IMG/VR virus record: IMGVR_UViG_3300006119_000022
Span: 1 to 40,425 of that record
Length of the DNA: 40,425 nt
Origin: a virus
Reading direction: 5' to 3' (one strand)
The translations under genes were made by a program, and so were the position numbers. Shown piece by piece: positions 1 to 7,074 of this stretch (positions are counted from its first letter, which is position 1; each line of letters opens with the position of its first letter). The notes under the pieces are model-generated. The model saw nothing but the letters and a program-made list of their open reading frames with translations, did not search any database and was not told where the DNA came from.

Positions 1-194
1 CGCATACCATTTATTACCAATTTGGCAACGCGTTCAGCCAAAAGTTGGTTATCAATCTCTGAAACCAATTCTTTGCTGGACTGGTAAATATCAAAGGTAG
101 TGGCTTGTCGAGAAACTCTTTCGCCAGCAGCCTGAGAAACAGTGGTAATTGAACTATCGTCATTAATAGTTACTGTGTAGATTGCTTGAGCCAT
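1..194 (-). CDS. Hypothetical protein, N-terminal part (gene runs off the left edge)
   Basis: An open frame begins with ATG at 194 and is still open at base 1, giving 64 residues beginning MAQAIYTVTINDDSSITTVS. The visible part has a short beta-like start followed by an amphipathic stretch (ELVSEIDNQLLAERVAKLVI). I do not recognise the family and see no catalytic motif. The start directly abuts the stop codon of the upstream gene, which fits a translationally coupled member of the same minus-strand operon. The C-terminus is outside the window, so length and function cannot be judged. Confidence 0.7.
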   Translation of the reverse strand, partial: MAQAIYTVTINDDSSITTVSQAAGERVSRQATTFDIYQSSKELVSEIDNQLLAERVAKLVINGM

Positions 195-740
195 TTACTT
201 TCCCATCAACTTGCGTTTACGTTGGGCTACACCAACTGCTACAGGGCAAAAATCGCATAGGTAAGTTTTTGGTCCTGGTGCATCGAGGTAACTGCCCATA
301 CCTTCTGCTTTTCTTTCTTTTTGTGTTTTAGGAATTAGCAAACGATCTTTTGCGTGCCAATCCAAGCAACCTTCTTTTGGCTTATTATGTTTGCTATAGC
401 ACTCCATTGCACCTTCCATGAAGGTAGAACGGGAGTCATAAAATGAGTCATCGAACTCTGCAAGACCAGCAGATCCTCCACCCTTAATCTGGCGAATGAT
501 CTCTCTCTTGGACTCTGTAGATGCCCAAACCCTAAGAGGAAGAACAAATAACTTGCCCTTGTGCGGTTCGCCTGAGGGAAACACATGTACTTCACACGCA
601 ACTGCAAGAAGATGATCTAATTCAACTGGGCCGTCATAAGGCGGTAACTCTTCTAAAGTTCCGCAGACAAGGCAATAAAGGAGCCGAAACATTGGCTCAT
701 TTTCAGATTTGCGTTCTCCAAGTAGTGGTACGTTTGACAT
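195..740 (-). CDS. Hypothetical Cys-rich protein (181 aa)
   Basis: The ATG at 740 is preceded by a good Shine-Dalgarno (GGGAG, 4 nt spacing). The protein carries a CxxC near the N-terminus (C23, C26), an isolated Cys/His pair near C49, and C-terminal CLDWH and CDFC motifs, so it plausibly binds a metal ion. The C-terminus is basic (QRKRKLMGK). I do not recognise a named family. It is the second-last gene of the long minus-strand unit seen here; a 57-nt gap upstream separates it from the small proteins at 798-4667. The metal binding is inferred from cysteine spacing only. Confidence 0.75.
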   Translation of the reverse strand: MSNVPLLGERKSENEPMFRLLYCLVCGTLEELPPYDGPVELDHLLAVACEVHVFPSGEPHKGKLFVLPLRVWASTESKREIIRQIKGGGSAGLAEFDDSFYDSRSTFMEGAMECYSKHNKPKEGCLDWHAKDRLLIPKTQKERKAEGMGSYLDAPGPKTYLCDFCPVAVGVAQRKRKLMGK

Positions 741-797
741 GGTGCTCCCTTGTTAGGGAACCAACCTATAAAACCCTAAACGGGTTGTGGGGTTAAA

Positions 798-1022
798 CTA
801 GTTGTTTTTTGGCGCTTTAGGATTGTTGTCGTACTCAGGCATTGCCCATCCACCCATGTGAGGCATATGCTTTTTTAACTCTGAGCCGTGAGGTTGACCT
901 GAACGATAACCTTTAGGACTTAACCAACGAACATCAGCAGTATGGCTGTAATCACCGTTTTCGTGATAAAAGTTTATTTTACGCTTTGGGTTGTCTCCAC
1001 GATCAGGAACCATTGTTGGCAT
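798..1022 (-). CDS. Small hypothetical protein (74 aa), His/Gly/Pro-rich
   Basis: ATG at 1022 has an AGGTAAG ribosome binding site; a second in-frame ATG lies three codons later. The product is polar and rich in His, Asn, Gly and Pro, with no hydrophobic core stretch, suggesting a largely unstructured protein. It ends with a 4-residue NPKAPKNN-type basic tail. It belongs to a run of similarly small polar proteins on the same strand (798-4667). No family recognised. Confidence 0.65.
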   Translation of the reverse strand: MPTMVPDRGDNPKRKINFYHENGDYSHTADVRWLSPKGYRSGQPHGSELKKHMPHMGGWAMPEYDNNPKAPKNN

Positions 1023-1024
1023 GA

Positions 1025-1231
1025 TTACTTACCTGGGTTTACCTTATTAGGCATTTCAGAGGTAATAAACCCATAACCTGAGAATGGGTGAAGTGACTCG
1101 CGGTTACGCATGGTCTCTTCGTGACCTTGTCCTGGGATAACCTCTGTGTTAGGGCGAGCCTTTCGGTACTTGCCGTCAGTTGCACCCTCGTCAAGTGAAC
1201 GGTTCATTGAACGTGAAGAGTTAACTGCCAT
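1025..1231 (-). CDS. Small hypothetical protein (68 aa)
   Basis: ATG at 1231 is preceded by GGGAAAG at usable distance and follows the stop of the 59-aa gene at 1234 by two bases. The product is polar and low in hydrophobic residues. It contains SMNRSLDEG near the N-terminus, reminiscent of WSNRSLGQG in the 79-aa protein at 3968-4207, which may point to a shared short motif in this block. No known domain recognised; it is probably intrinsically disordered. Confidence 0.65.
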   Translation of the reverse strand: MAVNSSRSMNRSLDEGATDGKYRKARPNTEVIPGQGHEETMRNRESLHPFSGYGFITSEMPNKVNPGK

Positions 1232-1233
1232 GA

Positions 1234-1413
1234 TTACTTCTTTCCCTTTAAGGTTGCGTCTAAGGCTTGTGCTGTTCGGGCATAACGCTCTTTACGAGAA
1301 GTGTTTTGCCACAAGACACTGTCTTTGGTATTGGCTACATTATGGACGATTGCTCGTTCTTTAGCACTCTGAACACGGGTTCGTCTGCGATCGTTGAACC
1401 AATTTGCAATCAT
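1234..1413 (-). CDS. Small basic hypothetical protein (59 aa)
   Basis: Reading the minus strand from ATG at 1413 gives 59 codons and TAA at 1234-1236. The protein starts MIANWFNDRRRTRVQSAKER and ends in a basic LKGKK tail; the middle is predicted helical and positively charged. Its start overlaps the stop of the upstream zinc-ribbon gene in an ATGA (1410-1413), and its stop lies 2 nt before the next start. That tight coupling is the main evidence that it is translated. A nucleic-acid-binding role is possible from charge alone; no family recognised. Confidence 0.7.
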   Translation of the reverse strand: MIANWFNDRRRTRVQSAKERAIVHNVANTKDSVLWQNTSRKERYARTAQALDATLKGKK

Positions 1414-1610
1414 GCCATTTTTCCTTTAATTCGGCTTGCCTTTGCCTGACTTAGGCAGTTGAGGCATTTACCTTGGTTATACATAAATTCTACTGGGTTC
1501 ATAATGACTCCACAGGTTGGACATGGAGCAGATCCACGATAATGCATGGCATTTTGCATGACCTTTTTGGCTTGCAATTCCATTGTCTCAGCGCCGTCGC
1601 CATCAAACAT
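1410..1610 (-). CDS. Small zinc-ribbon protein (66 aa)
   Basis: Two CxxC knuckles separated by about 18 residues (CPTCG and CLNC) give a classic four-cysteine zinc ribbon in the second half of the protein, followed by a basic tail (KASRIKGKMA). The first third is acidic and helical. Stop and start overlap with neighbours on both sides. Such mini zinc ribbons often bind nucleic acid or act as adaptors, but nothing here fixes the partner. Confidence 0.75.
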   Translation of the reverse strand: MFDGDGAETMELQAKKVMQNAMHYRGSAPCPTCGVIMNPVEFMYNQGKCLNCLSQAKASRIKGKMA

Positions 1611-1972
1611 TAGTTAGTCCCCAAATCGTTACGGCTGCTACCAGTGTAGCCAGCAGGAGATCCTGAGTACCAAGAAACTCTAGGCTCATGATAATTGCGA
1701 TCTACGCTTACGACATCCTCAATTCCTGGCTGAACACTTGGGCCGTAGCCAAAACGATCAGGAAACAAACGGATCTGTGGAAGTGGTGGACGAACCATTG
1801 CCTGAATATCTGCACCTGGAATAGTTGCAACCATTAGTGCCTGAGAAGTTAACCGCTCCATGTTTGTTGACCATGGGCCGTTATATGACCACTTTTTTGC
1901 AACCTGATCAGGTTGAATAGGTGCACGCCATGGCTTAGTGTAATCGTAGTTGCCGTCAAATGATTGTGTCAT
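1610..1972 (-). CDS. Hypothetical protein, Pro/Tyr/Trp-rich (120 aa)
   Basis: ATG at 1972 overlaps the upstream stop by one base and the stop overlaps the next start. The protein is rich in Pro, Tyr, Trp, Asn and Gly, with a single more hydrophobic patch (SQALMVATIPGADIQAMV) and a Gly/Ser-rich C-terminus. The composition resembles virion-associated minor proteins more than enzymes. No domain recognised; a virion role is only a guess. Confidence 0.65.
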   Translation of the reverse strand: MTQSFDGNYDYTKPWRAPIQPDQVAKKWSYNGPWSTNMERLTSQALMVATIPGADIQAMVRPPLPQIRLFPDRFGYGPSVQPGIEDVVSVDRNYHEPRVSWYSGSPAGYTGSSRNDLGTN

Positions 1973-2196
1973 TAGAACAACTCCCCTTTGTCATGGTGCT
2001 TTTGCATGTGCTCTTTTGCAGCCCGCAGTGTTGGGTAGTACAGCCCAGTTGGGTGAGATGAGAACCACACTCTTCCTGTTGGAGTGTTAGATGCATCTAC
2101 TTGCAACCCACAACAACCTGTGTATGATCCTGCAGCGTTTTTCTTTACGCTAAATTTGTGACCACTACCATGATCAAATTCTTCAGATTTGGTCAT
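1972..2196 (-). CDS. Small hypothetical protein (74 aa) with Cys pair and C-terminal His cluster
   Basis: I place the start at ATG 2196 rather than nine codons upstream (2223). GAGGAG lies 7 nt before it and the ATGA overlap with the upstream stop (2193-2196) is typical of this genome. The product has an adjacent Cys pair (YTGCCGLQV) and a helical C-terminus containing HMQKHH. The pattern of beta strands ending in a helix (YYPTLRAAKEHMQKHH) looks like a small folded domain, perhaps metal binding. No family recognised. Confidence 0.65.
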   Translation of the reverse strand: MTKSEEFDHGSGHKFSVKKNAAGSYTGCCGLQVDASNTPTGRVWFSSHPTGLYYPTLRAAKEHMQKHHDKGELF

Positions 2197-2834
2197 CCGA
2201 TTGCTCCTCGATGTTGTACCCATGTTGTGGCTTGTACTTTGTGCGGTAGTTCAATACCTAGTTCGTTTGATGCGTGCTTATACGCCTGCTCAAAATGCTT
2301 GTAACGACCCATAGCACCTAAACCAAGATCAACGTTTGCTTTTCCTGGCATGTTCTCTGGTGTGGCTGTGCCACGGAACGGAATACCTACCGCAATATCG
2401 TGAGCATGGCGATCAATCGTTACAGGGTGTGGATTGCTAGGATCAACAATGTTCTCGTAAAAACTACGGACTTTATGTCCACCAAGAACTGAGCGTGGAT
2501 CTTCTCCTGCATGAATTCGTAATGCTTTGTTTAAGTTATCTTCTGTGTGTGATGCTGTACCGTGATGAAACAACTCGGTTGCTAAGTCAATGTTACGACC
2601 CCAACCAGTCTGGGGTGAAAGGGCTGCAATAACTCCTGCGCCTCTTTCTACATTTCCTTTTCCTAAAGTGTTTGCAATATCGTGAGCACGCTCGTACCAC
2701 TCGTGTCCGCCTTTTAACATCTCTGGAGATGCTTGGCGATACTTGTCCATGATGTTACTTACATGGGCTTGAAACTGCTGTTGAGCAAGGTTCTTATCCC
2801 AACGACCGTGTGGATCTACGCCAAATTTAGCCAT
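2193..2834 (-). CDS. Phage protein with AALSPQ / VTIDRHA pattern, possible HhH-type fold (213 aa)
   Basis: The protein has the ordered motifs GVIAALSPQTGWGRNIDLA (about residues 67-85), a KVRSFYENI segment (about 120-130) and VTIDRHAHDIA (about 138-150). I associate this order with a widespread family of uncharacterised actinophage proteins (DUF7178-like) whose helical layout and conserved Asp have been compared to helix-hairpin-helix DNA glycosylases. ATG at 2834 is 1 nt from the upstream gene's stop codon. No iron-sulfur cysteines of the Nth/MutY type are visible. The family placement is from memory of the motif pattern; a DNA-repair function is inference. Confidence 0.55.
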   Translation of the reverse strand: MAKFGVDPHGRWDKNLAQQQFQAHVSNIMDKYRQASPEMLKGGHEWYERAHDIANTLGKGNVERGAGVIAALSPQTGWGRNIDLATELFHHGTASHTEDNLNKALRIHAGEDPRSVLGGHKVRSFYENIVDPSNPHPVTIDRHAHDIAVGIPFRGTATPENMPGKANVDLGLGAMGRYKHFEQAYKHASNELGIELPHKVQATTWVQHRGAIG

Positions 2835-2835
2835 G

Positions 2836-3369
2836 TTATGCCCACGCAGGTCTCAAGTAAGCAAGCATCGCTTGACGGCGTGCATTAATCTCTACAGGTT
2901 CGTTAGCCATTGTGTTGGCTTTACCATCGTTAACAAGGTGTGGAGCAGGAGCCAACTGGGTTTGTGGTGCAGCCCTTGGAACTTTAAATACCATACCGCC
3001 ATCAACATCAACCAACTTGGCTTTCATTTGACGCTTAAGACCGCTCTCCATGTTGACAGAGTCAGGCCAAAAATACATAGACGGCTCAATGCGCTCACCT
3101 TTGTGGACGCCACGTTGGTATGACTTCTGATTGACACGATTCTTGATTGAATCCAATAGGCGATCATCGCGACGTGAACGGATTGTGCCTAAATAACCGT
3201 CAGGATATTCTGCTGATGGGATACGTCCAACACCAATACGAGACTGGTCTAAGGAATCGCGAGCAACAGGGGTACCAGCACCTGTTTGGTTGTTGTACCC
3301 ATACATGCCACCAGCGCCAAGAGACTGCCAGTTCTGTTGCGGAGAAAAGTTGTTATAACCGCCAGCCAT
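2836..3369 (-). CDS. Hypothetical protein, Gly/Asn/Tyr-rich N-terminus (177 aa)
   Basis: The first 40 residues are Gly/Asn/Gln/Tyr-rich (NNFSPQQNWQSLGAGGMYGY), like prion-like or virion-surface low-complexity sequence. The middle is charged (IRSRRDDRLLDSIKNRVNQ) and the C-terminus ends LAYLRPAWA. The start overlaps the upstream stop by one base. No enzymatic motif is visible. It sits in a run of unrecognised proteins of similar composition, so a minor structural or virion-associated role is possible but unproven. Confidence 0.65.
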   Translation of the reverse strand: MAGGYNNFSPQQNWQSLGAGGMYGYNNQTGAGTPVARDSLDQSRIGVGRIPSAEYPDGYLGTIRSRRDDRLLDSIKNRVNQKSYQRGVHKGERIEPSMYFWPDSVNMESGLKRQMKAKLVDVDGGMVFKVPRAAPQTQLAPAPHLVNDGKANTMANEPVEINARRQAMLAYLRPAWA

Positions 3370-3965
3370 TATTCACGACCGATCACTTTACGTTGCTTCA
3401 TAGCGCGGTTTGTGTTGATTGTTTGAAGCACTTCACCAAACTTATGTCCAGAATCTGACGTCTTTTCCCAGTCTTTGTTCTGGTATTCAGACTTGGTGAA
3501 ACTTCCCTTGCCACCCTTCATATCAAGAGCGCCAGGACGGTAATTAGGATCTACATCGTTCTTACCAAATTGACCCATGTGAAGAAGAACTGCACCGCCG
3601 TTTGGTCCAACAGTTGCACCCTTTTTGTTTACTGGAGTGTGTGGCAATCCGTAGGATTCCATTTCACCAACAGTTGTACCCATGGAACGAGCAGCATTTG
3701 GCGTTGGAGCCTTTACTGAAATGTCTTGAGTACGTCCCCATGCTCCGTGAATTGCTCCAGGAACATTTGCTGCTACAGCAGCATTTTTATTGTGAAATGA
3801 CCCAATGTCTTCACTCGTCAAATCGTGCTCTGAAGTATGTTCTGCTTCAGGAATTGCTGCAGTCATAAATCCACGACCAGTTACAGGCTCACGGCTAAAA
3901 TAGCCGATAGATCCGCCACCGTGCTCTTTAACGTGTGCAGCAAACTCATCGTTGCTTAGTGGCAT
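3369..3965 (-). CDS. Hypothetical protein (198 aa)
   Basis: ATG at 3965 is preceded by a strong AAGGAG. The sequence is mixed: a His-containing N-terminus (DEFAAHVKEHGGGSIGYF), an Ala/Asn/His-rich middle (NKNAAVAANVPGAIHGAW) and a basic C-terminus (RAMKQRKVIGRE). It has more predicted secondary structure than its neighbours, and the alternating strand/Gly pattern of the first half could be a small alpha/beta or beta fold. No family recognised. Confidence 0.65.
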   Translation of the reverse strand: MPLSNDEFAAHVKEHGGGSIGYFSREPVTGRGFMTAAIPEAEHTSEHDLTSEDIGSFHNKNAAVAANVPGAIHGAWGRTQDISVKAPTPNAARSMGTTVGEMESYGLPHTPVNKKGATVGPNGGAVLLHMGQFGKNDVDPNYRPGALDMKGGKGSFTKSEYQNKDWEKTSDSGHKFGEVLQTINTNRAMKQRKVIGRE

Positions 3966-3967
3966 GG

Positions 3968-4207
3968 TTACTCCTTGACGTCTGGCAATGAAGATTTATT
4001 ATCTTCAAATTTGTAAACTGTACCTGCAGTCTTTGCTGAGTATGGCATAGTACGTCCTTGACCCAAGGAACGGTTAGACCACGCTGTGGCTGCTCCGCTG
4101 CTTGTGTTCGTTGATGAACTCAAGGAAAGTGGTGCAGGTGTTTCTTCATGTTGCTGAAACATCTGTCCGCTTTTCATGTTTTCACCGAACTCGGACATTG
4201 ACAACAT
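3968..4207 (-). CDS. Small hypothetical protein, Ser/Thr-rich (79 aa)
   Basis: The open frame continues far upstream into the next gene, but that gene (4209-4667) is clearly coding, so I place the start at ATG 4207, two bases after its stop codon. A second in-frame ATG at 4198 (MSEFGENMK) is an equally possible start. The protein has a Ser/Thr/Asn-rich low-complexity centre and the segment WSNRSLGQG, similar to NRSLDEG in the 68-aa protein at 1025-1231. No family recognised. Confidence 0.6.
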   Translation of the reverse strand: MLSMSEFGENMKSGQMFQQHEETPAPLSLSSSTNTSSGAATAWSNRSLGQGRTMPYSAKTAGTVYKFEDNKSSLPDVKE

Positions 4208-4208
4208 A

Positions 4209-4667
4209 TTAGTAAGACTCACCCATTGCAGCGTTGAAATCAGGTGCTTGACGTCCCATGACTGATGGGATTGTCTTTGCATTACGCATTGTTGCAGATG
4301 CTTCGATTGAGTGCACTGCTGGGAACTTAGCGCCAATCTCGTAGCGAGCGCCCATGCGTTCTGATTGCGCTGCTGAACCAGCAAGTTTGTTCTTGCGGTT
4401 AGCCTTGCCACCAGCAGTTGGATCTGCTGCCTGTGTGTTCTTGCGTGGACGTGACATTGTGTTGCCAGGTTCCGCAGATACATTCTCAAACTTGTTTGCT
4501 TCCATGCCCATATAACGGCGTGGTGAGTTCTTGTGCTCTGCTGAAGAGATTACGTCTTCTGGAGTTGGGATGTGAGATTTCATTGAGGCACCTGTCGCTT
4601 CGAGATGAGATGAAGGAGCACCCATGCGACGGCGCATCGCGTGTCCTAGTGATGTCCAAGATGGCAT
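4209..4667 (-). CDS. Hypothetical protein, Met/Ala/Asn-rich (152 aa)
   Basis: ATG at 4667 has an AAGGAG ribosome binding site. The protein is basic at the N-terminus (HAMRRRMG) and in the middle (SRPRKNTQ, GGKANRKNKLAG), with scattered Met and Ala and almost no long hydrophobic stretch. It is therefore probably extended or disordered in isolation. It is the first gene of the block of unrecognised proteins that follows the SpoVS-like gene. No domain recognised. Confidence 0.65.
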   Translation of the reverse strand: MPSWTSLGHAMRRRMGAPSSHLEATGASMKSHIPTPEDVISSAEHKNSPRRYMGMEANKFENVSAEPGNTMSRPRKNTQAADPTAGGKANRKNKLAGSAAQSERMGARYEIGAKFPAVHSIEASATMRNAKTIPSVMGRQAPDFNAAMGESY

Positions 4668-4703
4668 ATTGACTCCTTAGTTTGAGTCTATGATACGGCG
4701 GTT

Positions 4704-4991
4704 TTAAGACGCTGTAATGTGAAATACGATGGCAGAAATTGCCCCATCACGAGAGTCGATGGTGGTAAATCCTGGCTTATCTGTTAGATCCATGCCACGA
4801 GGTGCAACATAGCCACGAGCAATCGCAATTGCTTTTACTGCCTGATTTACGGCTCCAGCACCTACTGCACGAAGTTTTACTTCACGCTTGTCGTAGCATG
4901 CATGGGCGATCGCTGAGGCAACACTCTGAGGGTTGGAACTAGCGCTTACTTTGAGAAAATCTTCTCCAGATGGTGGAGTTGGTGTAGTCAA
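4704..4991 (-). CDS. spoVS: SpoVS-like protein (95 aa)
   Basis: The body of the protein matches the SpoVS pattern well: FLKVSASSNPQSVASAIAHA, then VGAGAVNQAVKAIAIARGYV (residues about 44-63), then a short beta segment ending in IVFHITAS. Bacterial SpoVS is a roughly 86-residue Alba-like protein affecting sporulation and septation, and homologues occur in phages. The only start compatible with the full family length is TTG at 4991, with AAAGGA 7 nt upstream. A 9-bp inverted repeat (5000-5038) includes that ribosome binding site. A nucleic-acid-binding or host-modulating role is inference. Confidence 0.85.
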   Translation of the reverse strand: MTTPTPPSGEDFLKVSASSNPQSVASAIAHACYDKREVKLRAVGAGAVNQAVKAIAIARGYVAPRGMDLTDKPGFTTIDSRDGAISAIVFHITAS

Positions 4992-4999
4992 TTTGTAGT

Positions 5000-5038
5000 C
5001 CTTTGTGTCGAGTTAGTGCGCCGCTCCCTACACAAAGG
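5000..5038 (-). promoter_or_regulatory. Inverted repeat covering the spoVS-like ribosome binding site
   Basis: CCTTTGTGT (5000-5008) and ACACAAAGG (5030-5038) form a perfect 9-bp stem with a 21-nt loop. On the transcribed (minus) strand the 3' arm contains AAAGG, the Shine-Dalgarno of the TTG-started gene at 4991. Folding would therefore hide the ribosome binding site. No U-run follows, so this looks like translational control rather than a terminator. Confidence 0.5.
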
Positions 5039-5046
5039 GTACATAC

Positions 5047-5634
5047 CTACAGTCTTGGTTGGTCCCTATACTTGGAATCTTCCATTTGTGTGACTACTGC
5101 CTTTTCGACCGAATCAATTGAGATTTTTCCAACGAGCCTTGCTAAAGCGTACGAATCGGCTGCATTGTCGTCGTTGAATTCGATACCCCATCTTTTGTAG
5201 ATTTGCAGCAGCATCTCTTGCTTTTTAGCGTTTCCTTTGCCTGATGCATACTTTTTCAATGTCATAGGAGGAACTTTTAGTGGGAACTTACGAGGGTCTT
5301 CTTCATCGTAATGGTCAAAAATAGTTAGACGGACAACAGCAGACAATTCTCCAAGAACAAGGGCTGCTTGACTTGCTAATACTGTTCCTTCTAATGCCAG
5401 GTCTTCAACATCCCAATGTTCATCCGCGTAGTAAAGGTTATCCGATAACCATTGACGAATATCTGCCAGTCTTTCAATCCCAAAATACGGGGACTTGTAT
5501 ACCCATGTGATGTAATTGCTTGGAAGGGAAATGTCTAAAATCGTTAGGGCAAAACCCGTAAGGGACTGATCAATACCTATAGATACTTTTGAGCCTTTTG
5601 GTATTGGGTTACCTTCAATTAGTTTTGTTGGCAA
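5047..5634 (-). CDS. RuvC-like Holliday junction resolvase (195 aa)
   Basis: The RNase H-like layout of RuvC is visible. The first acidic residue is in SIGIDQSLTGFAL (about residues 18-30), the second in LALEG (about 80-84). A basic KKYASGKGNAKKQEML segment follows (about 127-142), then the C-terminal acidic pair in FNDDNAADSYALA. These proteins cleave branched DNA during recombination and packaging. The start appears to be TTG at 5634, overlapping the dNMP kinase gene by 20 nt; no ATG or GTG lies between it and the first catalytic motif. Confidence 0.82.
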   Translation of the reverse strand: MPTKLIEGNPIPKGSKVSIGIDQSLTGFALTILDISLPSNYITWVYKSPYFGIERLADIRQWLSDNLYYADEHWDVEDLALEGTVLASQAALVLGELSAVVRLTIFDHYDEEDPRKFPLKVPPMTLKKYASGKGNAKKQEMLLQIYKRWGIEFNDDNAADSYALARLVGKISIDSVEKAVVTQMEDSKYRDQPRL

Positions 5635-6190
5635 TTAGGTCATCCATTCGTTGTCGGACTAGTAACTCTAGATCCTGCATGGTTCCCTCGTTGCTTAAAA
5701 CTTGGTCTACATCGTAACCCTCTAAATCATGCTCAGATATGTGACCATTAATTGCTTTTACTCCTGGACGTTCTACACGCCACAGTTGTCCATTCATTTG
5801 TTTCAACATAGTTGCTTCGTTTTTAAACCGAACGTCGGTAATAACGTAATCCGTGTCTACGTCATGTAATTCCTGAAGAACAGAGATTACCCAAATATCT
5901 TCACCTAAAACTTTACGAGCACCTACTCCTAAGTCTTGAAGAATTCGACGAAGTTCTGGCTCTTTTACTTTAGCCCTGTCCCAACCTTTTTCGTCTACCC
6001 ATTCCCTTAAATACACGGGATTAAATACGTCGTCGTAGTCATAACCTTCAACAATTGGATTTAATTCGTAGGCTAACTCACGAATTTTGTCAGCAAACGC
6101 TACACGAGTAAACCCGTACTCACTGACAAGGATACTTGCGACAGTATCCTTGCCAGATTGTGCGTAGCCAGTTAAACCTATGATAGCCAT
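5615..6190 (-). CDS. Deoxynucleoside monophosphate kinase (191 aa)
   Basis: A Walker A P-loop is present at the very N-terminus (GLTGYAQSGKDT, residues 5-16), followed by the pattern of phage dNMP kinases: FADKIRELAYELNP, RRILQDLGVGARKVLGEDIW and YVITDVRFKNEA. The enzyme converts dNMPs to dNDPs for phage DNA synthesis. ATG at 6190 overlaps the subtilase stop by 13 nt and has no convincing ribosome binding site of its own, so translation is probably coupled to the upstream gene. Length fits the family. Confidence 0.88.
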   Translation of the reverse strand: MAIIGLTGYAQSGKDTVASILVSEYGFTRVAFADKIRELAYELNPIVEGYDYDDVFNPVYLREWVDEKGWDRAKVKEPELRRILQDLGVGARKVLGEDIWVISVLQELHDVDTDYVITDVRFKNEATMLKQMNGQLWRVERPGVKAINGHISEHDLEGYDVDQVLSNEGTMQDLELLVRQRMDDLIANKTN

Positions 6191-7074
6191 GGGAGAGAAA
6201 TAAATTTTCCAGTCAAATAGGAATTATTTGTAGGTATAGATTTAGAAACCATCCAGTTGTAGGTTGATTGCCATGTTCCTTGATTGTTTAACGCCCACCA
6301 TGCAGACATTGCTGCTGTGGCATTTGATGTTCCTACCATGAACTTTGTAATACCTGTTGGCTCTTTTACATACCAACGAGCATTAAGATAAAAACTTGTT
6401 TGAGCATTTCCATTGCTGTAATTAGCGATGGTTGGCTTGGCGTTAACATCGTAAGGCTTGCCTGATGATCCTGGATCTGGATTATCTGTTGCTCCTACAG
6501 AAACCACATCTGGCAAACATGCGATTGAGTTCATCATTGTTCTGTTGGAATTGTTACCTGTAGCAGCAATAACCGCCACGTTTGCAGCCTTAAGAGCCTC
6601 TACATCATCTGCTGTTCCAGTAGGAACCTGACAGCCAGCAAACAAGGCTCCTTGTGACACATTTACAACTGTAATGTTGTATTTTGCGTGGTTTGCAACC
6701 ACCCAATCAAGTGCCATTTTTACGGCATTGTTTGTGTATAGGTACGGAACGTTAGGACTAACAATTCCAATAATACGAATAGGAATGATATTAACTGATG
6801 GATTTACTTTTTGGATAATAGAGACCATCTCATCTCCATGAACCAAGTTAGCGTTAGTTGCGGTGTTACCTGTATTTGCTGCGCCAATTCCATCCATAAA
6901 CTTTTGCCCATTAGGACATGTTCCATACTCAAGAATGCATACTTCGTCCACAATATGTGTGACTTGCGAGGTATTGATTCCTGAATCAATGACTGCGATC
7001 GTTTGTGGTGCATCTGCATGTGCTGGGCTCATTAGCCCTAAAAGTAACGTTGATGCTAGTAATACTTTTTTCAT
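6178..7074 (-). CDS. Secreted subtilisin-like serine protease (S8 family, 298 aa)
   Basis: The protein begins with a textbook signal peptide (MKKVLLASTLLLGLMSPAHA, likely cleaved after residue 20). The full catalytic set of subtilases follows in order: Asp30 in AVIDSG, His79 in VHGDEM, oxyanion Asn174 in AATGNN and Ser250 in GTSNATAA. There is no room for an I9 propeptide between the signal peptide and Asp30, which is unusual for a secreted subtilisin. Six Cys (46, 53, 148, 186 among them) could form disulfides outside the cytoplasm. It lies between a recombination cluster and dNMP kinase, with coupled overlaps on both sides. Target and role in infection are unknown. Confidence 0.88.
   Translation of the reverse strand: MKKVLLASTLLLGLMSPAHADAPQTIAVIDSGINTSQVTHIVDEVCILEYGTCPNGQKFMDGIGAANTGNTATNANLVHGDEMVSIIQKVNPSVNIIPIRIIGIVSPNVPYLYTNNAVKMALDWVVANHAKYNITVVNVSQGALFAGCQVPTGTADDVEALKAANVAVIAATGNNSNRTMMNSIACLPDVVSVGATDNPDPGSSGKPYDVNAKPTIANYSNGNAQTSFYLNARWYVKEPTGITKFMVGTSNATAAMSAWWALNNQGTWQSTYNWMVSKSIPTNNSYLTGKFISLPWLS

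Noticed and set aside
771-786. Short inverted repeat AACCC/GGGTT followed by a few T on the minus strand
   Set aside because: The stem is only 5 bp and the T-run is broken, and the next gene downstream has its own good ribosome binding site. Too weak to call a terminator.
4208-4489. In-frame N-terminal extension of the 79-aa protein to 4489
   Set aside because: It would overlap most of the gene at 4209-4667, which has a strong ribosome binding site and fits the packed gene order. The extension is rich in Gln/His/Arg as expected from a shadow frame.
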